NCBI RefSeq assembly: GCF_001265075.1
Contig: NZ_LFKO01000002.1
Span: forward strand, 1,129,638 to 1,193,637
DNA from: Salinicoccus sp. YB14-2
GTDB lineage: Bacteria; Bacillota; Bacilli; Staphylococcales; Salinicoccaceae
Length of the DNA stretch: 64,000 bases
Direction of reading: 5' to 3'
The notes under the pieces are model-generated. The model had not been told where the DNA came from. It did no database searches and worked only from the letters and a program-made list of their open reading frames with translations. Shown piece by piece: positions 19,606 to 28,826 of the stretch (its first letter is position 1; each line of letters starts with the position of its first letter). Position numbers and translations under genes: made by a program.

Positions 19606-19986
19606 TCACTTATCGTACATCCGCATCTTCGCTTCCTGGATCCATTGCGGCATCTTTTGTCTGAGCGTCTCAAACCCATATTCCTCTGACTCTTTGATCT
19701 GTTCTATGATTGAACGCTTGTCTCTCTTCTTCTCTTCGTTCTTAAAATATTCATTCTCTTTCAATGTCAGATTCAACTTGCCTGAAGCGCCAATACTGAT
19801 TATTTTAGCTTTGACAGTCTGGCCTTTCGTCAAATATTGATTGACATCATGAACGTAATCATTCATCACTTCGGAAATATGAATGAGACCTTCTTGATTA
19901 TCAGGGGTTCGGACAAAAGCACCGTATGGTTGGATACCAGTAACTTTAACTTTTACAAACTGGTTTTTGCGGTATTTTTTTGTCAC
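19606..19986 (-). CDS. yugI: S1 RNA-binding domain protein (general stress protein 13 / CvfD type)
   Basis: The N-terminal S1 domain (about residues 6-75) shows the classical V-x2-I-Q-x-Y-G-A-F and G-L-I-H-I-S-E-V motifs. A charged, probably helical tail of about 50 residues follows. Homologues (YugI/GSP13, CvfD) bind RNA or ribosomes and act as post-transcriptional stress regulators. GTG start with TAAGTGGGG upstream; 126 aa is normal. Staphylococcus has this gene near rocD and pgi, as here. Confidence 0.88.
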   Translation of the reverse strand: MTKKYRKNQFVKVKVTGIQPYGAFVRTPDNQEGLIHISEVMNDYVHDVNQYLTKGQTVKAKIISIGASGKLNLTLKENEYFKNEEKKRDKRSIIEQIKESEEYGFETLRQKMPQWIQEAKMRMYDK

Positions 19987-20247
19987 ACAATTACCCCACT
20001 TACGTAAGCTCTATATACAATTGTCATTTTACCACACACAATATATATTATCTAATGTAAATAATTTAACTTGAGCTTGAAGGTATGAATTCATGGATTT
20101 GAGAGGGGCGTTCCATCGGCCGGGCGCTCTTCACTTGGCCGGCAGCAGATTCGTCTTCAGCTTGAAATTCAGCAGCCGGATTTTTCAAACCAAAATCTTT
20201 TCAACAAAATAAAGACCGGCGGACTTTAAAACGCCGACGGTTTTCAT
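19987..20247. other. Intergenic region with a second GC-rich patch
   Basis: The first 110 bases are AT-rich and probably hold the yugI promoter. Bases 20100-20185 are GC-rich and share the string TTCCATCGGCCGG with the island near pgi (there on the minus strand). A 40-codon minus-strand frame from a TTG at 20188 to a TAA at 20066 has protein-like composition but a weak ribosome site. I call neither a gene. Confidence 0.4.
20215..20245 (+). terminator. Weak plus-strand hairpin with T-run, no gene upstream
   Basis: ACCG-g-CGG pairs with CCG-a-CGGT across one G-A mismatch and is followed by TTTT. No plus-strand gene precedes it, so it would only make sense for a short RNA, or it may be chance. 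Confidence 0.3.
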
Positions 20248-20276
20248 TAAAAAAACACCCTGAATAGTCAGGGTGT
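20248..20276 (-). terminator. Intrinsic terminator after the DUF1871 gene
   Basis: A perfect 9-bp stem ACACCCTGA/TCAGGGTGT with loop ATAG, starting 6 nt past the stop codon and followed by seven T on the minus strand. Confidence 0.88.
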
Positions 20277-20281
20277 GGCAT

Positions 20282-20536
20282 TTAGCTTTTATATATTTCT
20301 ATTATATGGTGAGCCTTATCAACCATAGGATAAATATCTTCAACCGGAATCTCTACGAGAAAAGAGAAGTAAAATATATTTTGTATCTTTAGTGCCGCCG
20401 CCGTGCGGGACGGGTAGTCATACAATGCATTTACAGTGTCATAAATTTCTGCATCATAGTCCATATTTTCATCCCTTTTTAAAGGATTCCATGCTTCAAT
20501 CATTCTGTATAACTCTATATTACCTTCCGGTTCCAT
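20282..20536 (-). CDS. DUF1871 family small protein (YugE-like)
   Basis: An 84-aa soluble protein with the family pattern of a WNPL motif near the N-terminus, an acidic YDAEIYDTV helix and a C-terminal FSFLVEIP segment. The function is unknown. The ATG follows AAGAGGAAAACA. It overlaps the end of the next upstream gene by 17 nt, so both are translated from one mRNA. The yugE-yugI association also occurs in Bacillus. Confidence 0.75.
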   Translation of the reverse strand: MEPEGNIELYRMIEAWNPLKRDENMDYDAEIYDTVNALYDYPSRTAAALKIQNIFYFSFLVEIPVEDIYPMVDKAHHIIEIYKS

Positions 20537-20723
20537 TGTTTTCCTCTTGTTCGAGCTTTCTCATCACTTCTTCTTCGAAGTGCTTCATCTTCTGCTCCTG
20601 GTTTCTGGAATAATTTTTAATATAACGAAAAACCAAGTATGCAACCAGGAAACAAATGATCATAGCTATCGCCGCTGGAATATATTCCGTTGGATCATCC
20701 GGAAAATATAAAAATTCCATCAT
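20520..20723 (-). CDS. Small membrane-anchored protein with coiled-coil tail
   Basis: A 67-aa protein with a single hydrophobic helix at about residues 16-35 (AAIAMIICFLVAYLVFRYI) and a charged, probably coiled-coil C-terminus rich in Glu and Lys. AAGGTGAG precedes the ATG. I do not recognise a family; the overlap with the DUF1871 gene suggests a shared function or at least coupled translation. Confidence 0.65.
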   Translation of the reverse strand: MMEFLYFPDDPTEYIPAAIAMIICFLVAYLVFRYIKNYSRNQEQKMKHFEEEVMRKLEQEENNGTGR

Positions 20724-20933
20724 ATTAAATCACTCACCTTTTCCAAGTCATTATATCAAAACCATAATGTAAATAAACATCAGATTAATGACTATTTTGT
20801 GAGGAAATTTTAAATCCTTTCTAAAAGCGCATAAGGAGCGCTTTTCTGACAATCCTTTTCAGAATAAGAAATGATTAATAAATGTTAACGGCCGTCCCAG
20901 CGCTCGGGATGCGCCGATCATTCACAACGCATC
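20724..20933. other. Non-coding stretch with an isolated hairpin and GC-rich segment
   Basis: It contains the likely promoter for the two small genes, an AAAAGCGC/GCGCTTTT hairpin (20823-20845) that could terminate in either direction but adjoins no gene end, and a GC-rich segment (20886-20930) resembling part of the island near pgi (GTTAACGG, then TCCC and GGGATG). Confidence 0.4.
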
Positions 20934-20962
20934 AAAAAACGGCTGTCCGCAAAGACAGCCGC
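20934..20962 (-). terminator. Intrinsic terminator after ppiB
   Basis: An 8-bp stem CGGCTGTC/GACAGCCG with a 6-nt loop is followed by six T on the minus strand. Confidence 0.85.
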
Positions 20963-20982
20963 TTATTCATCAAATCAATATT

Positions 20983-21573
20983 TTATTCTGCGACTTCGAT
21001 CGTCTGGATTTTCACTTCTTCTTCCGGACGGTCCTGCGCGCCTGTTTTGACATCAGCGATGTTCTCTACGATATCGAATCCTTCGATGACATGGCCGAAT
21101 ACTGTATGGCGCTGGTCAAGCCAAGGCGTTCCGCCCTGCGCTTTGTATGCTTCTATGATTTCTGCAGGGTAGCCTGCACCTTCAAGCTGTGAAACCATTT
21201 GCTCCGGCACTTCTTTCAACTGGACAATAAAGAACTGGCTGCCGTTTGTGCCCGGTCCTGCGTTTGCCATGGACAGTGCGCCGTAAAGGTTGAATGCTTC
21301 TGTTGAGAATTCATCTTCAAAATTGCCGCCCCAGATGCTTTCGCCGCCCATGCCGGTGCCTGTCGGGTCGCCGCCCTGAATCATGAAGTCTTTGATGACT
21401 CTGTGGAAAATCTGGCCGTCATAGTAGCCGTTCTTTGCGTGTGTTGTAAAGTTTTCCACCGTTTTTGGTGCAATATCTTTGAATAATTTAACAGTCACGT
21501 CACCGTGATTTGTTTTTATTGTTGCCTGTACTTCGTTCTCACCTAATGTTTTTGTTAACTGTGTGTAAGTCAT
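20983..21573 (-). CDS. ppiB: Peptidyl-prolyl cis-trans isomerase, cyclophilin type
   Basis: Cytosolic cyclophilin that catalyses proline isomerisation during folding. The catalytic [19 protein letters not shown] motif (Arg in HRV) is near residues 55-73, and the FFIVQL and HTVFGHV cores follow. At 196 aa with no signal peptide, it matches staphylococcal PpiB. The ATG is preceded by an AGGAGG-type site. It is transcribed away from the mnh operon. Confidence 0.94.
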   Translation of the reverse strand: MTYTQLTKTLGENEVQATIKTNHGDVTVKLFKDIAPKTVENFTTHAKNGYYDGQIFHRVIKDFMIQGGDPTGTGMGGESIWGGNFEDEFSTEAFNLYGALSMANAGPGTNGSQFFIVQLKEVPEQMVSQLEGAGYPAEIIEAYKAQGGTPWLDQRHTVFGHVIEGFDIVENIADVKTGAQDRPEEEVKIQTIEVAE

Positions 21574-21762
21574 AATAACCTCCTGGTTTCAAAAATTTCA
21601 AATTCACACTTTTAATTTAAAAATTTATAAATGTCAAAATGTTAATCCCTCAATACATATTACTATAAAAAGTTCACATACTTCAAACTCTATACATTTA
21701 TTTCAATGTATCAATAATGTATAATAATTTTATAATGCGAAAACTATGAAGGAGGAGAGCCA

Positions 21763-24165
21763 GTGACTCTAATTCACTTCGCCATACTGTTACCTATAAT
21801 AGCCGCAGTATTTATCGGCGTTTTATACAGGTACTACAAAAAGGTGCATCTCGGTTGGTTTGTACTTCCGGTTCCAGTTCTTATTGCTGCTTACTTATTC
21901 ACTTTAATTCCAACCGTCAGTAACAACCAGGTGATTTTTGAATCACTACAGTTTATGCCGAAAATCGGTATGAACTTCGATATTTACATAGATGGTCTGA
22001 GTCTATTATTCGCGATTCTGATATCGGGAATCGGTGCTCTGGTCGTTTTATACTCCATCGGCTATTTGTCGCATCAGGAGAAACTCGGCAATTTCTATGT
22101 TTACTTATTAATTTTCATGACAGCCATGCTGGGTGTCGTTCTGAATGATAATGTTCTTATGCTTTATCTTTTCTGGGAACTCACATCTATATCCAGCTTT
22201 CTCCTCATCGCTTTCTGGTTCAACAGGGAACGTTCCATTTACGGCGCTCAAAAATCAATGCTGATCACGATGTTCGGCGGATTTCTGATGCTGGGCGGTT
22301 TCCTTACTCTTAGTCTGATTACAGATACATTCAGTATCAGAGAAATGATGGACCAGATGCCGGCAATCCAGGAAAGCCCGCTGGCACCGTTTGCTTTAAT
22401 TCTTATTCTTTTTGGTGCTTTTACAAAATCAGCCCAGTTTCCATTCTATGTGTGGCTGCCGGATGCCATGGAGGCACCGACTCCCGTCAGTGCATACCTG
22501 CACTCAGCAACGATGGTTAAAGCCGGGTTGTATCTTGTCTCAAGATTCACCCCGTTATTCGCCTTTTCGGAATTGTGGGTGTGGACGATTCTGCTTGTCG
22601 GGCTCGTCACCCTGGTATGGGCGTCATTCAATGCCATCAAACAGGATGACTTGAAGGCTGTACTTGCTTTCTCGACCGTCTCGCAGCTCGGCTTGATCAT
22701 GTCGCTCCTCGGGGTTGGTGCTTTAGGTGTACACAGCGGTGCGTCAGAGCAGGTATTTACAGTCGCCATCGTTGCAGCAGTCTTTCATCTGATCAACCAC
22801 GCAACTTTCAAAGGCGCACTGTTCATGATCATCGGTATAGTCGACCATGAAACAGGCACAAGAAGCTTGAAACGGCTCGGCGGCCTCGTAACCATCATGC
22901 CGATTTCGTTCACATTGACACTCATTACATCACTTTCCATGGCAGGCATACCGCCGTTCAACGGCTTTTTGTCCAAAGAATTGTTTTTGGAAGCGATGTT
23001 TGCCATAAGCGAAGCGGACTTCAGTGTTCTTGCAGATGTCAGCGTACTGTTCCCGATACTTGCCATTGTGGGCAGTATTTTCACATTAATATATTCAGTG
23101 ATATTGATCAGAGGCATATTCCTCGGTAAAGTACAGCCTAAAACGCCGAAAGAACCGAAGGAAGCACCGCCGCTGATGCTGGTTCCACCCATTATTCTCA
23201 GCGTTCTCGTCGTTGTATTCGGCTTGTTTCCGAATCTTCTTTCCGGTACGATCATCGATCCGGCAGCAATGGGCATTCTAAATACGGCAGAACCTCTGAA
23301 TACAGAAATATCCCATTGGCACGGCTGGGATTCTCCTGCACTCTGGGCGACTGTTTCCATTGTCGTCATCGGTACATTGTTGTATTTATTCAGAAATACA
23401 TGGATGCCCGTCTACAGACTGGGCAGTAAGTCATTATCGATCAACCATTTCTACGATCAGGGTCTGATATACTCCAGCCTCGGCGCTGAAAAAATCACCG
23501 ACGGTTATATGAGCGGCTACATCCGTTCGTACCTGGTCTATATATTCAGCGGATTTACAGTGCTTGCAGTCATCACCCTGATCAATACGGATATTACATT
23601 CGACTGGAGCACCACTTCGGAAATCAATATTACGGAAGTGGCCATCATGCTGATCATTCTTGCTTCGCTTGTTGCCATTCTGATTACAGCATCAAGGATG
23701 GTTGCGATCATCATGTTCAGTGTCATCGGTTTCTCACTGTCACTGCTCTTTGTATTTTTCCGTGCGGTGGACCTTGCACTGACACAGCTTGCGGTTGAAG
23801 CAATCATTACATCACTGTTCCTGCTCGCATTCTTCCAACTGCCAAAACGTGCACGTCATGAAGAACGGAGAAGGTTCAAACTGAACAATATGTTCATTTC
23901 TGTCGCAGTCGGCGCAATATCCATCATTTTCGGTATCGCTGCGTATTCGAACAGACTGTTTGACTCGATCAGCCAATTCTATATCGACAATGTATATGAC
24001 CTCGCTTCAGGCGGTAACATGGTCAACGTCATACTTGTCGACTTCCGTGGAATGGATACTTTATTTGAAACACTGGTCTTCGGACTCGCAGGTCTTGGTA
24101 TATTCATTCTGCTCAGACTCAGAGTAAATAAGAAAGGAGAGAATGAATATGAAGAGCACGCTTAA
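21763..24165 (+). CDS. mnhA: Na+/H+ antiporter subunit A, Mrp system 1
   Basis: Largest Mrp subunit (800 aa), related to NuoL, carrying the proton channel and part of the Na+ pathway. The antiporter core has the essential Glu/Lys-rich segments around residues 140 and 220 (FLLIAFWF, FPFYVWLPDAMEAPTPVSAYLHSATMV, cut here to its motif name WLPDAMEAPTPVS), and the C-terminal 250 residues form the MrpA-specific DUF4040/MrpB-like part with the DFRGMDT motif. GTG start after AAGGAGGAG. Two TATAAT-like boxes lie within 45 bp upstream. It is the first of seven overlapping genes. Confidence 0.95.
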   Translation: MTLIHFAILLPIIAAVFIGVLYRYYKKVHLGWFVLPVPVLIAAYLFTLIPTVSNNQVIFESLQFMPKIGMNFDIYIDGLSLLFAILISGIGALVVLYSIGYLSHQEKLGNFYVYLLIFMTAMLGVVLNDNVLMLYLFWELTSISSFLLIAFWFNRERSIYGAQKSMLITMFGGFLMLGGFLTLSLITDTFSIREMMDQMPAIQESPLAPFALILILFGAFTKSAQFPFYVWLPDAMEAPTPVSAYLHSATMVKAGLYLVSRFTPLFAFSELWVWTILLVGLVTLVWASFNAIKQDDLKAVLAFSTVSQLGLIMSLLGVGALGVHSGASEQVFTVAIVAAVFHLINHATFKGALFMIIGIVDHETGTRSLKRLGGLVTIMPISFTLTLITSLSMAGIPPFNGFLSKELFLEAMFAISEADFSVLADVSVLFPILAIVGSIFTLIYSVILIRGIFLGKVQPKTPKEPKEAPPLMLVPPIILSVLVVVFGLFPNLLSGTIIDPAAMGILNTAEPLNTEISHWHGWDSPALWATVSIVVIGTLLYLFRNTWMPVYRLGSKSLSINHFYDQGLIYSSLGAEKITDGYMSGYIRSYLVYIFSGFTVLAVITLINTDITFDWSTTSEINITEVAIMLIILASLVAILITASRMVAIIMFSVIGFSLSLLFVFFRAVDLALTQLAVEAIITSLFLLAFFQLPKRARHEERRRFKLNNMFISVAVGAISIIFGIAAYSNRLFDSISQFYIDNVYDLASGGNMVNVILVDFRGMDTLFETLVFGLAGLGIFILLRLRVNKKGENEYEEHA

Positions 24166-24646
24166 GAAACTCGGTTATGCCAGAGTCCATAAGCAGATGA
24201 ATGATGTCTTCCTGAAATACACTGCCAAAGTCGTATTTCCGATCATCATTGTATTTTCCGTTAATCTATTCTTCTCGGGACACTACACTCCGGGCGGCGG
24301 ATTCGTCGGCGGCCTCCTTGCGGCGGCTGCGATTGTATTACTGCTCCTTGCATATGATTTAAAAACGATAAATAAAATGATTTCTTTTGATTATAAATGG
24401 CTGATTGCCCTAGGCCTTGCGGTTTCAATCTTTGTCCCTTTAGTGCTGATGATATTCGGAGTCCCTTTCTTTACACACCAGGCTTTCTATATGGAACTGC
24501 CGATTTTTGGAGAAGTTCCGATTCACTCGGCAGTGTTTTTTGACGTGGGTGTCTACATCACAGTCGCTTCGGCAACACTGCTTATCATCAGTTTACTTGC
24601 AACGGAACAGGCCATGTCGGACAGCGAAGGGGCGGACAGACACTGA
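24149..24646 (+). CDS. mnhB: Na+/H+ antiporter subunit B, Mrp system 1
   Basis: A small membrane subunit with the MnhB signature [18 protein letters not shown] near residue 48 and four to five membrane helices. The start is taken at the second ATG (24149), 9 nt after GGAG; the ATG at 24143 would be only 2 nt from it. The gene overlaps mnhA. The N-terminal 25 residues are longer and more charged than in the system 2 copy. Confidence 0.92.
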   Translation: MKSTLKKLGYARVHKQMNDVFLKYTAKVVFPIIIVFSVNLFFSGHYTPGGGFVGGLLAAAAIVLLLLAYDLKTINKMISFDYKWLIALGLAVSIFVPLVLMIFGVPFFTHQAFYMELPIFGEVPIHSAVFFDVGVYITVASATLLIISLLATEQAMSDSEGADRH

Positions 24647-24990
24647 TGGAAATTTTAGTAATTGTTCTTGCAGGCATACTTATTGGTGCCTCCGTCTATC
24701 TCATGCTGTCTAAAAGTCTTTTACGCATCATCATCGGTACCGGTGTACTCAGCCACGGCATTCTGCTCATGCTTCTTACAATGGGCGGACTGAAACGCGG
24801 CGGCATCCCCGTACTCGATGACAGTGTTCAATCGTACACAGATCCGTTGCCGCAGGCGATGCTTCTGACCGTCATCGTCATCACTTTTGCACTGACCGCC
24901 TATATGCTGGTCATCGCAATCCGTGTTTATAAAGAGCTGGGCACAGACAACGTCGAAGAAATGAAAGGAGTGCCTAGAGATGATGACTGA
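24646..24990 (+). CDS. mnhC: Na+/H+ antiporter subunit C, Mrp system 1
   Basis: A 114-aa, three-helix subunit homologous to NuoK, with [13 protein letters not shown] and the conserved [14 protein letters not shown] segment. It shares one base with mnhB at the stop/start and overlaps mnhD by 11 nt. Confidence 0.93.
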   Translation: MEILVIVLAGILIGASVYLMLSKSLLRIIIGTGVLSHGILLMLLTMGGLKRGGIPVLDDSVQSYTDPLPQAMLLTVIVITFALTAYMLVIAIRVYKELGTDNVEEMKGVPRDDD

Positions 24991-26476
24991 TATTATACCT
25001 TTATTACCGGTGATGATACCGCTCCTTGCAGGCATTGTGATGCTTTTTACAGGCAGACATAACATCTTCCTGCACAGGGTCATATCAGCCGCAGCTGGCC
25101 TCTTTCTCGTTATCGTATCAATCTTTACCATCATCTATATCGCAAATAATGGGATGGTTGTGACACATATCGGTAACTGGCAGGCCCCGTACGGCATCAG
25201 CATGGTAATTGATATGCTGGCTGCACTGCTGCTCTTTGGAACGGCACTGGTCACTTTCACCGTGGTTGTATATTCATTCCAATCCATCGGTGTCGCAAGA
25301 GAGCGCTTCTTCTACTACCCGATGGTCATGTTCATGATCACCGGTGTGAACGGCGCTTTCATCACAGGTGATATTTTCAACATGTTCGTATTCTTTGAAG
25401 TATTCCTGCTCGCATCCTACGTGCTGATTACAATCGGCGGTAAGAAGATCCAGCTGCAGGAAGGCTTTAAATATTATCTTGTAAACGTCATTTCATCAAA
25501 CTTCTTTGTACTGGCGGTAGCATACCTTTATGTATCTGTCGGTTCATTGAATATGGCGGACATACACCAGAAACTTTCAGCATTCGAAGGCGACACAGCC
25601 ATTCTGACACTCATCGCAGTCGTCATGCTGTTCGTCTTTGCAACCAAAGCCGGGCTGTTTCCATTTTACTTCTGGCTCCCTGATTCATATTTCGCACCGC
25701 CGCTTCCGATCATGGCGCTCTTCGGTGCGCTGCTGACGAAAGTCGGTGTTTACGCGATTGCCAGAACATATTCATTATTCTTTATCGACAACATCGGCTT
25801 TACACATCAGATGCTTTTGTTCCTGGCCATCCTGACCATCATCATGGGATCGATCGGCGCACTTGCATACACCGATATGAAAAAGATCATCATCTATAAC
25901 ATATTGATTGCAATCGGCGTCATCACTGCAGGATACGCTATGATGGACGAATCAGGCACAATCGGAGCCACATACTATCTGATACACGACATCATCATCA
26001 AAGCCGGCCTGTTTTTCCTGATCGGCTTCATCATATACAGAACAGGCGAAAGCGACATTACAAAACTCGGCGGCCTGATCAAAATACACCCCGTCACCGG
26101 CTGGACATTTTTCATTGCAGCACTCGGCATTGCGGGCGTGCCGCCATTCTCAGGATTTTACGGAAAATTATTCATCACAGAATCTCTCATCGACAACGGC
26201 CACCTGATCGCAGCGGTCATCGTACTGCTCTCCAGCCTCGTTGTGCTGTACTCCGTCATGCACATCTTCATCTCAGTATTCTGGGGCGAAAGCATGGACT
26301 TTACAAAATTAAAACCGATCAGCTATGATAAGCTGCTCTTCTCATCATTTATCATGATAGCGATGGTTATCATACTCGGTTTTGGCGCAGATATCCTATA
26401 TCCGATTTTTGAAAGTGCAGCGCAGTCACTGTATGATCCTGCATCTTACTCTGGTTACCTGTTGGAGGTGGAATAA
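24980..26476 (+). CDS. mnhD: Na+/H+ antiporter subunit D, Mrp system 1
   Basis: A 498-aa NuoM/N-like proton-translocating subunit with about 14 helices. Landmarks are [15 protein letters not shown] with the key Glu (about residue 137) and [15 protein letters not shown] with the conserved Lys in the helix before it (ATKAGLFPF). It starts at an ATG 9 nt after GGAG. Confidence 0.94.
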   Translation: MMTDIIPLLPVMIPLLAGIVMLFTGRHNIFLHRVISAAAGLFLVIVSIFTIIYIANNGMVVTHIGNWQAPYGISMVIDMLAALLLFGTALVTFTVVVYSFQSIGVARERFFYYPMVMFMITGVNGAFITGDIFNMFVFFEVFLLASYVLITIGGKKIQLQEGFKYYLVNVISSNFFVLAVAYLYVSVGSLNMADIHQKLSAFEGDTAILTLIAVVMLFVFATKAGLFPFYFWLPDSYFAPPLPIMALFGALLTKVGVYAIARTYSLFFIDNIGFTHQMLLFLAILTIIMGSIGALAYTDMKKIIIYNILIAIGVITAGYAMMDESGTIGATYYLIHDIIIKAGLFFLIGFIIYRTGESDITKLGGLIKIHPVTGWTFFIAALGIAGVPPFSGFYGKLFITESLIDNGHLIAAVIVLLSSLVVLYSVMHIFISVFWGESMDFTKLKPISYDKLLFSSFIMIAMVIILGFGADILYPIFESAAQSLYDPASYSGYLLEVE

Positions 26477-26956
26477 ATGCCAATACAGATTCTGATTAAT
26501 ATTACGCTTGCTTTCATATGGGTATTGATTGTTTCAGACCTGTCCCTCGGCAGTCTATTATGGGGATACTTCATCGGGATCTTCCCGATTTATATCATCC
26601 GCCGATTTCTGCCGGGCAGATTTTATCTGATCAGGGTGTACTATATCCTGAAACTCATTGTCGTCTTTACAATCGAGCTGTTGAAAGCGAACTATGAACT
26701 GTCAAGGATTGTTACCAGCCAGAAAATAGATATCCATCCCGGATTCTTTGCCTACCCGTGCGACCTCGAGGAAGACTGGGAGATTACACTGCTTTCAGCA
26801 TTGATTTCACTGACACCAGGTACACTGATCGTTGCCATTTCCGATGATCACTCGACCATCTATATACATGGCATAAACGCGCTTGACGTGGATAAAGAGA
26901 TTGCAACGATTAAAAACCGCTTTGAAAAGCTGATTCAAGAGGTGAGCAAACCATGA
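26477..26956 (+). CDS. mnhE: Na+/H+ antiporter subunit E, Mrp system 1
   Basis: A 159-aa MnhE subunit: two to three N-terminal helices, then a cytosolic domain with the family motif LISLTPGTLIVAIS and HGIN/LDVD near the end. It is required for assembly and stability of the complex. It directly abuts mnhD and overlaps mnhF by ATGA. Confidence 0.93.
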   Translation: MPIQILINITLAFIWVLIVSDLSLGSLLWGYFIGIFPIYIIRRFLPGRFYLIRVYYILKLIVVFTIELLKANYELSRIVTSQKIDIHPGFFAYPCDLEEDWEITLLSALISLTPGTLIVAISDDHSTIYIHGINALDVDKEIATIKNRFEKLIQEVSKP

Positions 26957-27252
26957 ACACATTTTTAAACGTTGTCGTCATCATCAGCAGTATCGTATTC
27001 GCGCTGTCGCTCGTCGGACTCGCCTACCGCATCATTATCGGACCGTCGCTTCATGATAAAATAGTCGCACTGGATGCATTCGGTGTCATGCTCATGGGAA
27101 TGATCGCTTTGACCGCAATTGCGCTTGGATCGATTTATTTCATCCCGATCATATTACTCATCGGAACACTTGCATTCCTGTCCACCCTCGCTTTCTCGAA
27201 ATACTTAGAAAGGAATGTGATTATAGATGATGATAGAGATAATGATGAATAG
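26953..27252 (+). CDS. mnhF: Na+/H+ antiporter subunit F, Mrp system 1
   Basis: A 99-aa, three-helix subunit with the MnhF motif RIIIGPSLHDKIVALDAFG (about residues 26-44). MrpF has also been linked to cholate efflux in Bacillus (family knowledge). It overlaps mnhE by 4 nt and mnhG by 26 nt. Confidence 0.92.
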   Translation: MNTFLNVVVIISSIVFALSLVGLAYRIIIGPSLHDKIVALDAFGVMLMGMIALTAIALGSIYFIPIILLIGTLAFLSTLAFSKYLERNVIIDDDRDNDE

Positions 27253-27616
27253 CCTCATCGCTTTTATGCTGATTGGCGGAACGATCATGACGGCACTTGC
27301 AACCGTCGGCATCATCAGACTGCCGGATATGTATTCCAGACTGCACGCAGCGACTAAAAGTACGACGCTCGGTGTCATCATGATCATGACAGGTGCCTTC
27401 ATATACTTCTGGTATATAGAAGGCCTGATTGAAACCAATCTGCTGCTCGGTGCACTGTTCATACTGCTCACTTCACCCGTAGCGAGCCATCTGCTTGCAA
27501 GAAGTGCATTCCACGCAGATGTCAAACCTTATAAACTGACAGTACTGAATGACCTGAAAAGGGATGAAACAAATCCTGATGTAGAAAATGACCCAAAAAG
27601 GGACATCGTCGAATAG
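27227..27616 (+). CDS. mnhG: Na+/H+ antiporter subunit G, Mrp system 1
   Basis: A 129-aa, three-helix subunit with the diagnostic GIIRLPDMYSRLHAATKSTT motif (about residues 28-47). The C-terminal 40 residues are hydrophilic. It is the last gene of the operon and is followed by the shared bidirectional terminator. Confidence 0.92.
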   Translation: MMIEIMMNSLIAFMLIGGTIMTALATVGIIRLPDMYSRLHAATKSTTLGVIMIMTGAFIYFWYIEGLIETNLLLGALFILLTSPVASHLLARSAFHADVKPYKLTVLNDLKRDETNPDVENDPKRDIVE

Positions 27617-27632
27617 ACAATTTCATAAAAAT

Positions 27633-27692
27633 AAAAAGCTCACCGGAGCTGAATGGTCATTGTAAGACCAATCTCCCCGGTGAGCTTTTTTT
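27633..27692. terminator. Shared bidirectional terminator between the two Mrp operons
   Basis: AAAAAGCTCACCGG (27633-27646) pairs perfectly with CCGGTGAGCTTTTT, and a small inner stem ATGGTC/GACCAT-like forms the tip. T-runs are present at both ends, so it can stop both convergent transcripts. The second operon's mnhG stop codon touches it. Confidence 0.9.
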
Positions 27693-28083
27693 AATCGTAA
27701 TCGTAACTTTTTCCAAATTCCTTCAATCGTTTCTTTTCTCTTTCTACATCCATCGCATCACCAAGCTCATCCAAAGTGCTTTCCTGACACATTGGAACAT
27801 GCGTACGGTAGGCTGAACGGTTAATCGCAAGCCCTGCGAGGGGCGCCGTTATAAAGATGAATATTATCGTCAATAATAACTTGAAGTTGAAGTTCCCCTG
27901 GTCCATTAAAAAGAACAATACAGCACCGGTCATGATAGACATCACTCCGAGCGTTGAACTTTTACCTGCTGCATGCATTCTGCTGTATACATCACGCAGT
28001 CTCAGTATGCCGATTGAACTCAGAAGTACCAGAATCGAACCCGTCACTACGAAGACGCTTGTCACTATCTCAGTTATCGTCAA
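27691..28083 (-). CDS. mnhG2: Na+/H+ antiporter subunit G, Mrp system 2
   Basis: A 130-aa subunit with the MnhG motif GILRLRDVYSRMHAAGKSST. The start is TTG (28081-28083) with AAGGGTG 6 nt before it; longer readings begin inside mnhF2 and show no membrane character. It overlaps mnhF2 by 14 nt. The motif differs from system 1 (RLRDV versus RLPDM), so the operons are old paralogues rather than a recent copy. Confidence 0.9.
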   Translation of the reverse strand: MTITEIVTSVFVVTGSILVLLSSIGILRLRDVYSRMHAAGKSSTLGVMSIMTGAVLFFLMDQGNFNFKLLLTIIFIFITAPLAGLAINRSAYRTHVPMCQESTLDELGDAMDVEREKKRLKEFGKSYDYD

Positions 28084-28345
28084 TGATATCACCCTTTTCA
28101 ATGAATTTCGCCATTGTGATCGTACCGACGAAGCCGATGATGGCAACGACCAATGCGATGTCTGCATAAACGACTGTTTCATGGAGCAGCATGACCATAC
28201 CAATAATGGCGACAAGCATCATGCCGAGAGTATCAAGCGCCAATATCCTGTCGCTGGTGGTCGGTCCCAAAATCGCCCGCACCAACGCCAAAAGCAATGC
28301 TATTGAAGTGATGACCAATGAAATATTTAATATAATCTCGAACAT
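28070..28345 (-). CDS. mnhF2: Na+/H+ antiporter subunit F, Mrp system 2
   Basis: A 91-aa, three-helix MnhF subunit with AILGPTTSDRILALDTLG around residues 26-43. It shares one base with the mnhE2 stop and overlaps mnhG2. Confidence 0.92.
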   Translation of the reverse strand: MFEIILNISLVITSIALLLALVRAILGPTTSDRILALDTLGMMLVAIIGMVMLLHETVVYADIALVVAIIGFVGTITMAKFIEKGDIIDDN

Positions 28346-28821
28346 TATCTTGTCACCTCCATAATCGCTTTTTCAAATGACCCTTTAATATCCGCTACCA
28401 TTTCATCCCTGTCGTCTACATCGAGTGCATGGACGAAAATCGTACTGCTGTCGGCTGAGAAATCCATCGAAACAGTTCCCGGCGTCAAAGTGATCAATGC
28501 CGCGAGTGTCGCAATTTCTATTTCAGTCTCCAGGTTCGTGTCCACTGCAATGATCCCCGGATGGTTGTCAAGACGCGGTTTGATGACCACTTTTATAACA
28601 TCGATATTCGCTTTGATCAACTCCCTTAAAAAGAGCAGCATCAGCTTTATAAAGGCAAAGATTCTTCTGAAATAGAAATCGAATTCGAAAAAGTTTCTAA
28701 ATATGAACAATAGAAGTACACCGAGTATGAAGCCGAAAAGGAACGTACTCATCAAATAACTGTCCTGCAGAAACATCCAGATGACTGCAATCAATAAGTT
28801 GATCATAAATTGAAATACCAT
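28345..28821 (-). CDS. mnhE2: Na+/H+ antiporter subunit E, Mrp system 2
   Basis: A 158-aa MnhE subunit with AALITLTPGTVSMDFS and FVHALDVDD motifs in the cytosolic half. It lies 5 nt after mnhD2. Confidence 0.93.
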   Translation of the reverse strand: MVFQFMINLLIAVIWMFLQDSYLMSTFLFGFILGVLLLFIFRNFFEFDFYFRRIFAFIKLMLLFLRELIKANIDVIKVVIKPRLDNHPGIIAVDTNLETEIEIATLAALITLTPGTVSMDFSADSSTIFVHALDVDDRDEMVADIKGSFEKAIMEVTR

Positions 28822-28826
28822 ATTAT

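Noticed and set aside
20823..20845. Terminator for a nearby gene
   Set aside because: The AAAAGCGC/GCGCTTTT hairpin is not at the end of any gene; ppiB has its own terminator at 20934-20962. Kept only as an isolated hairpin.
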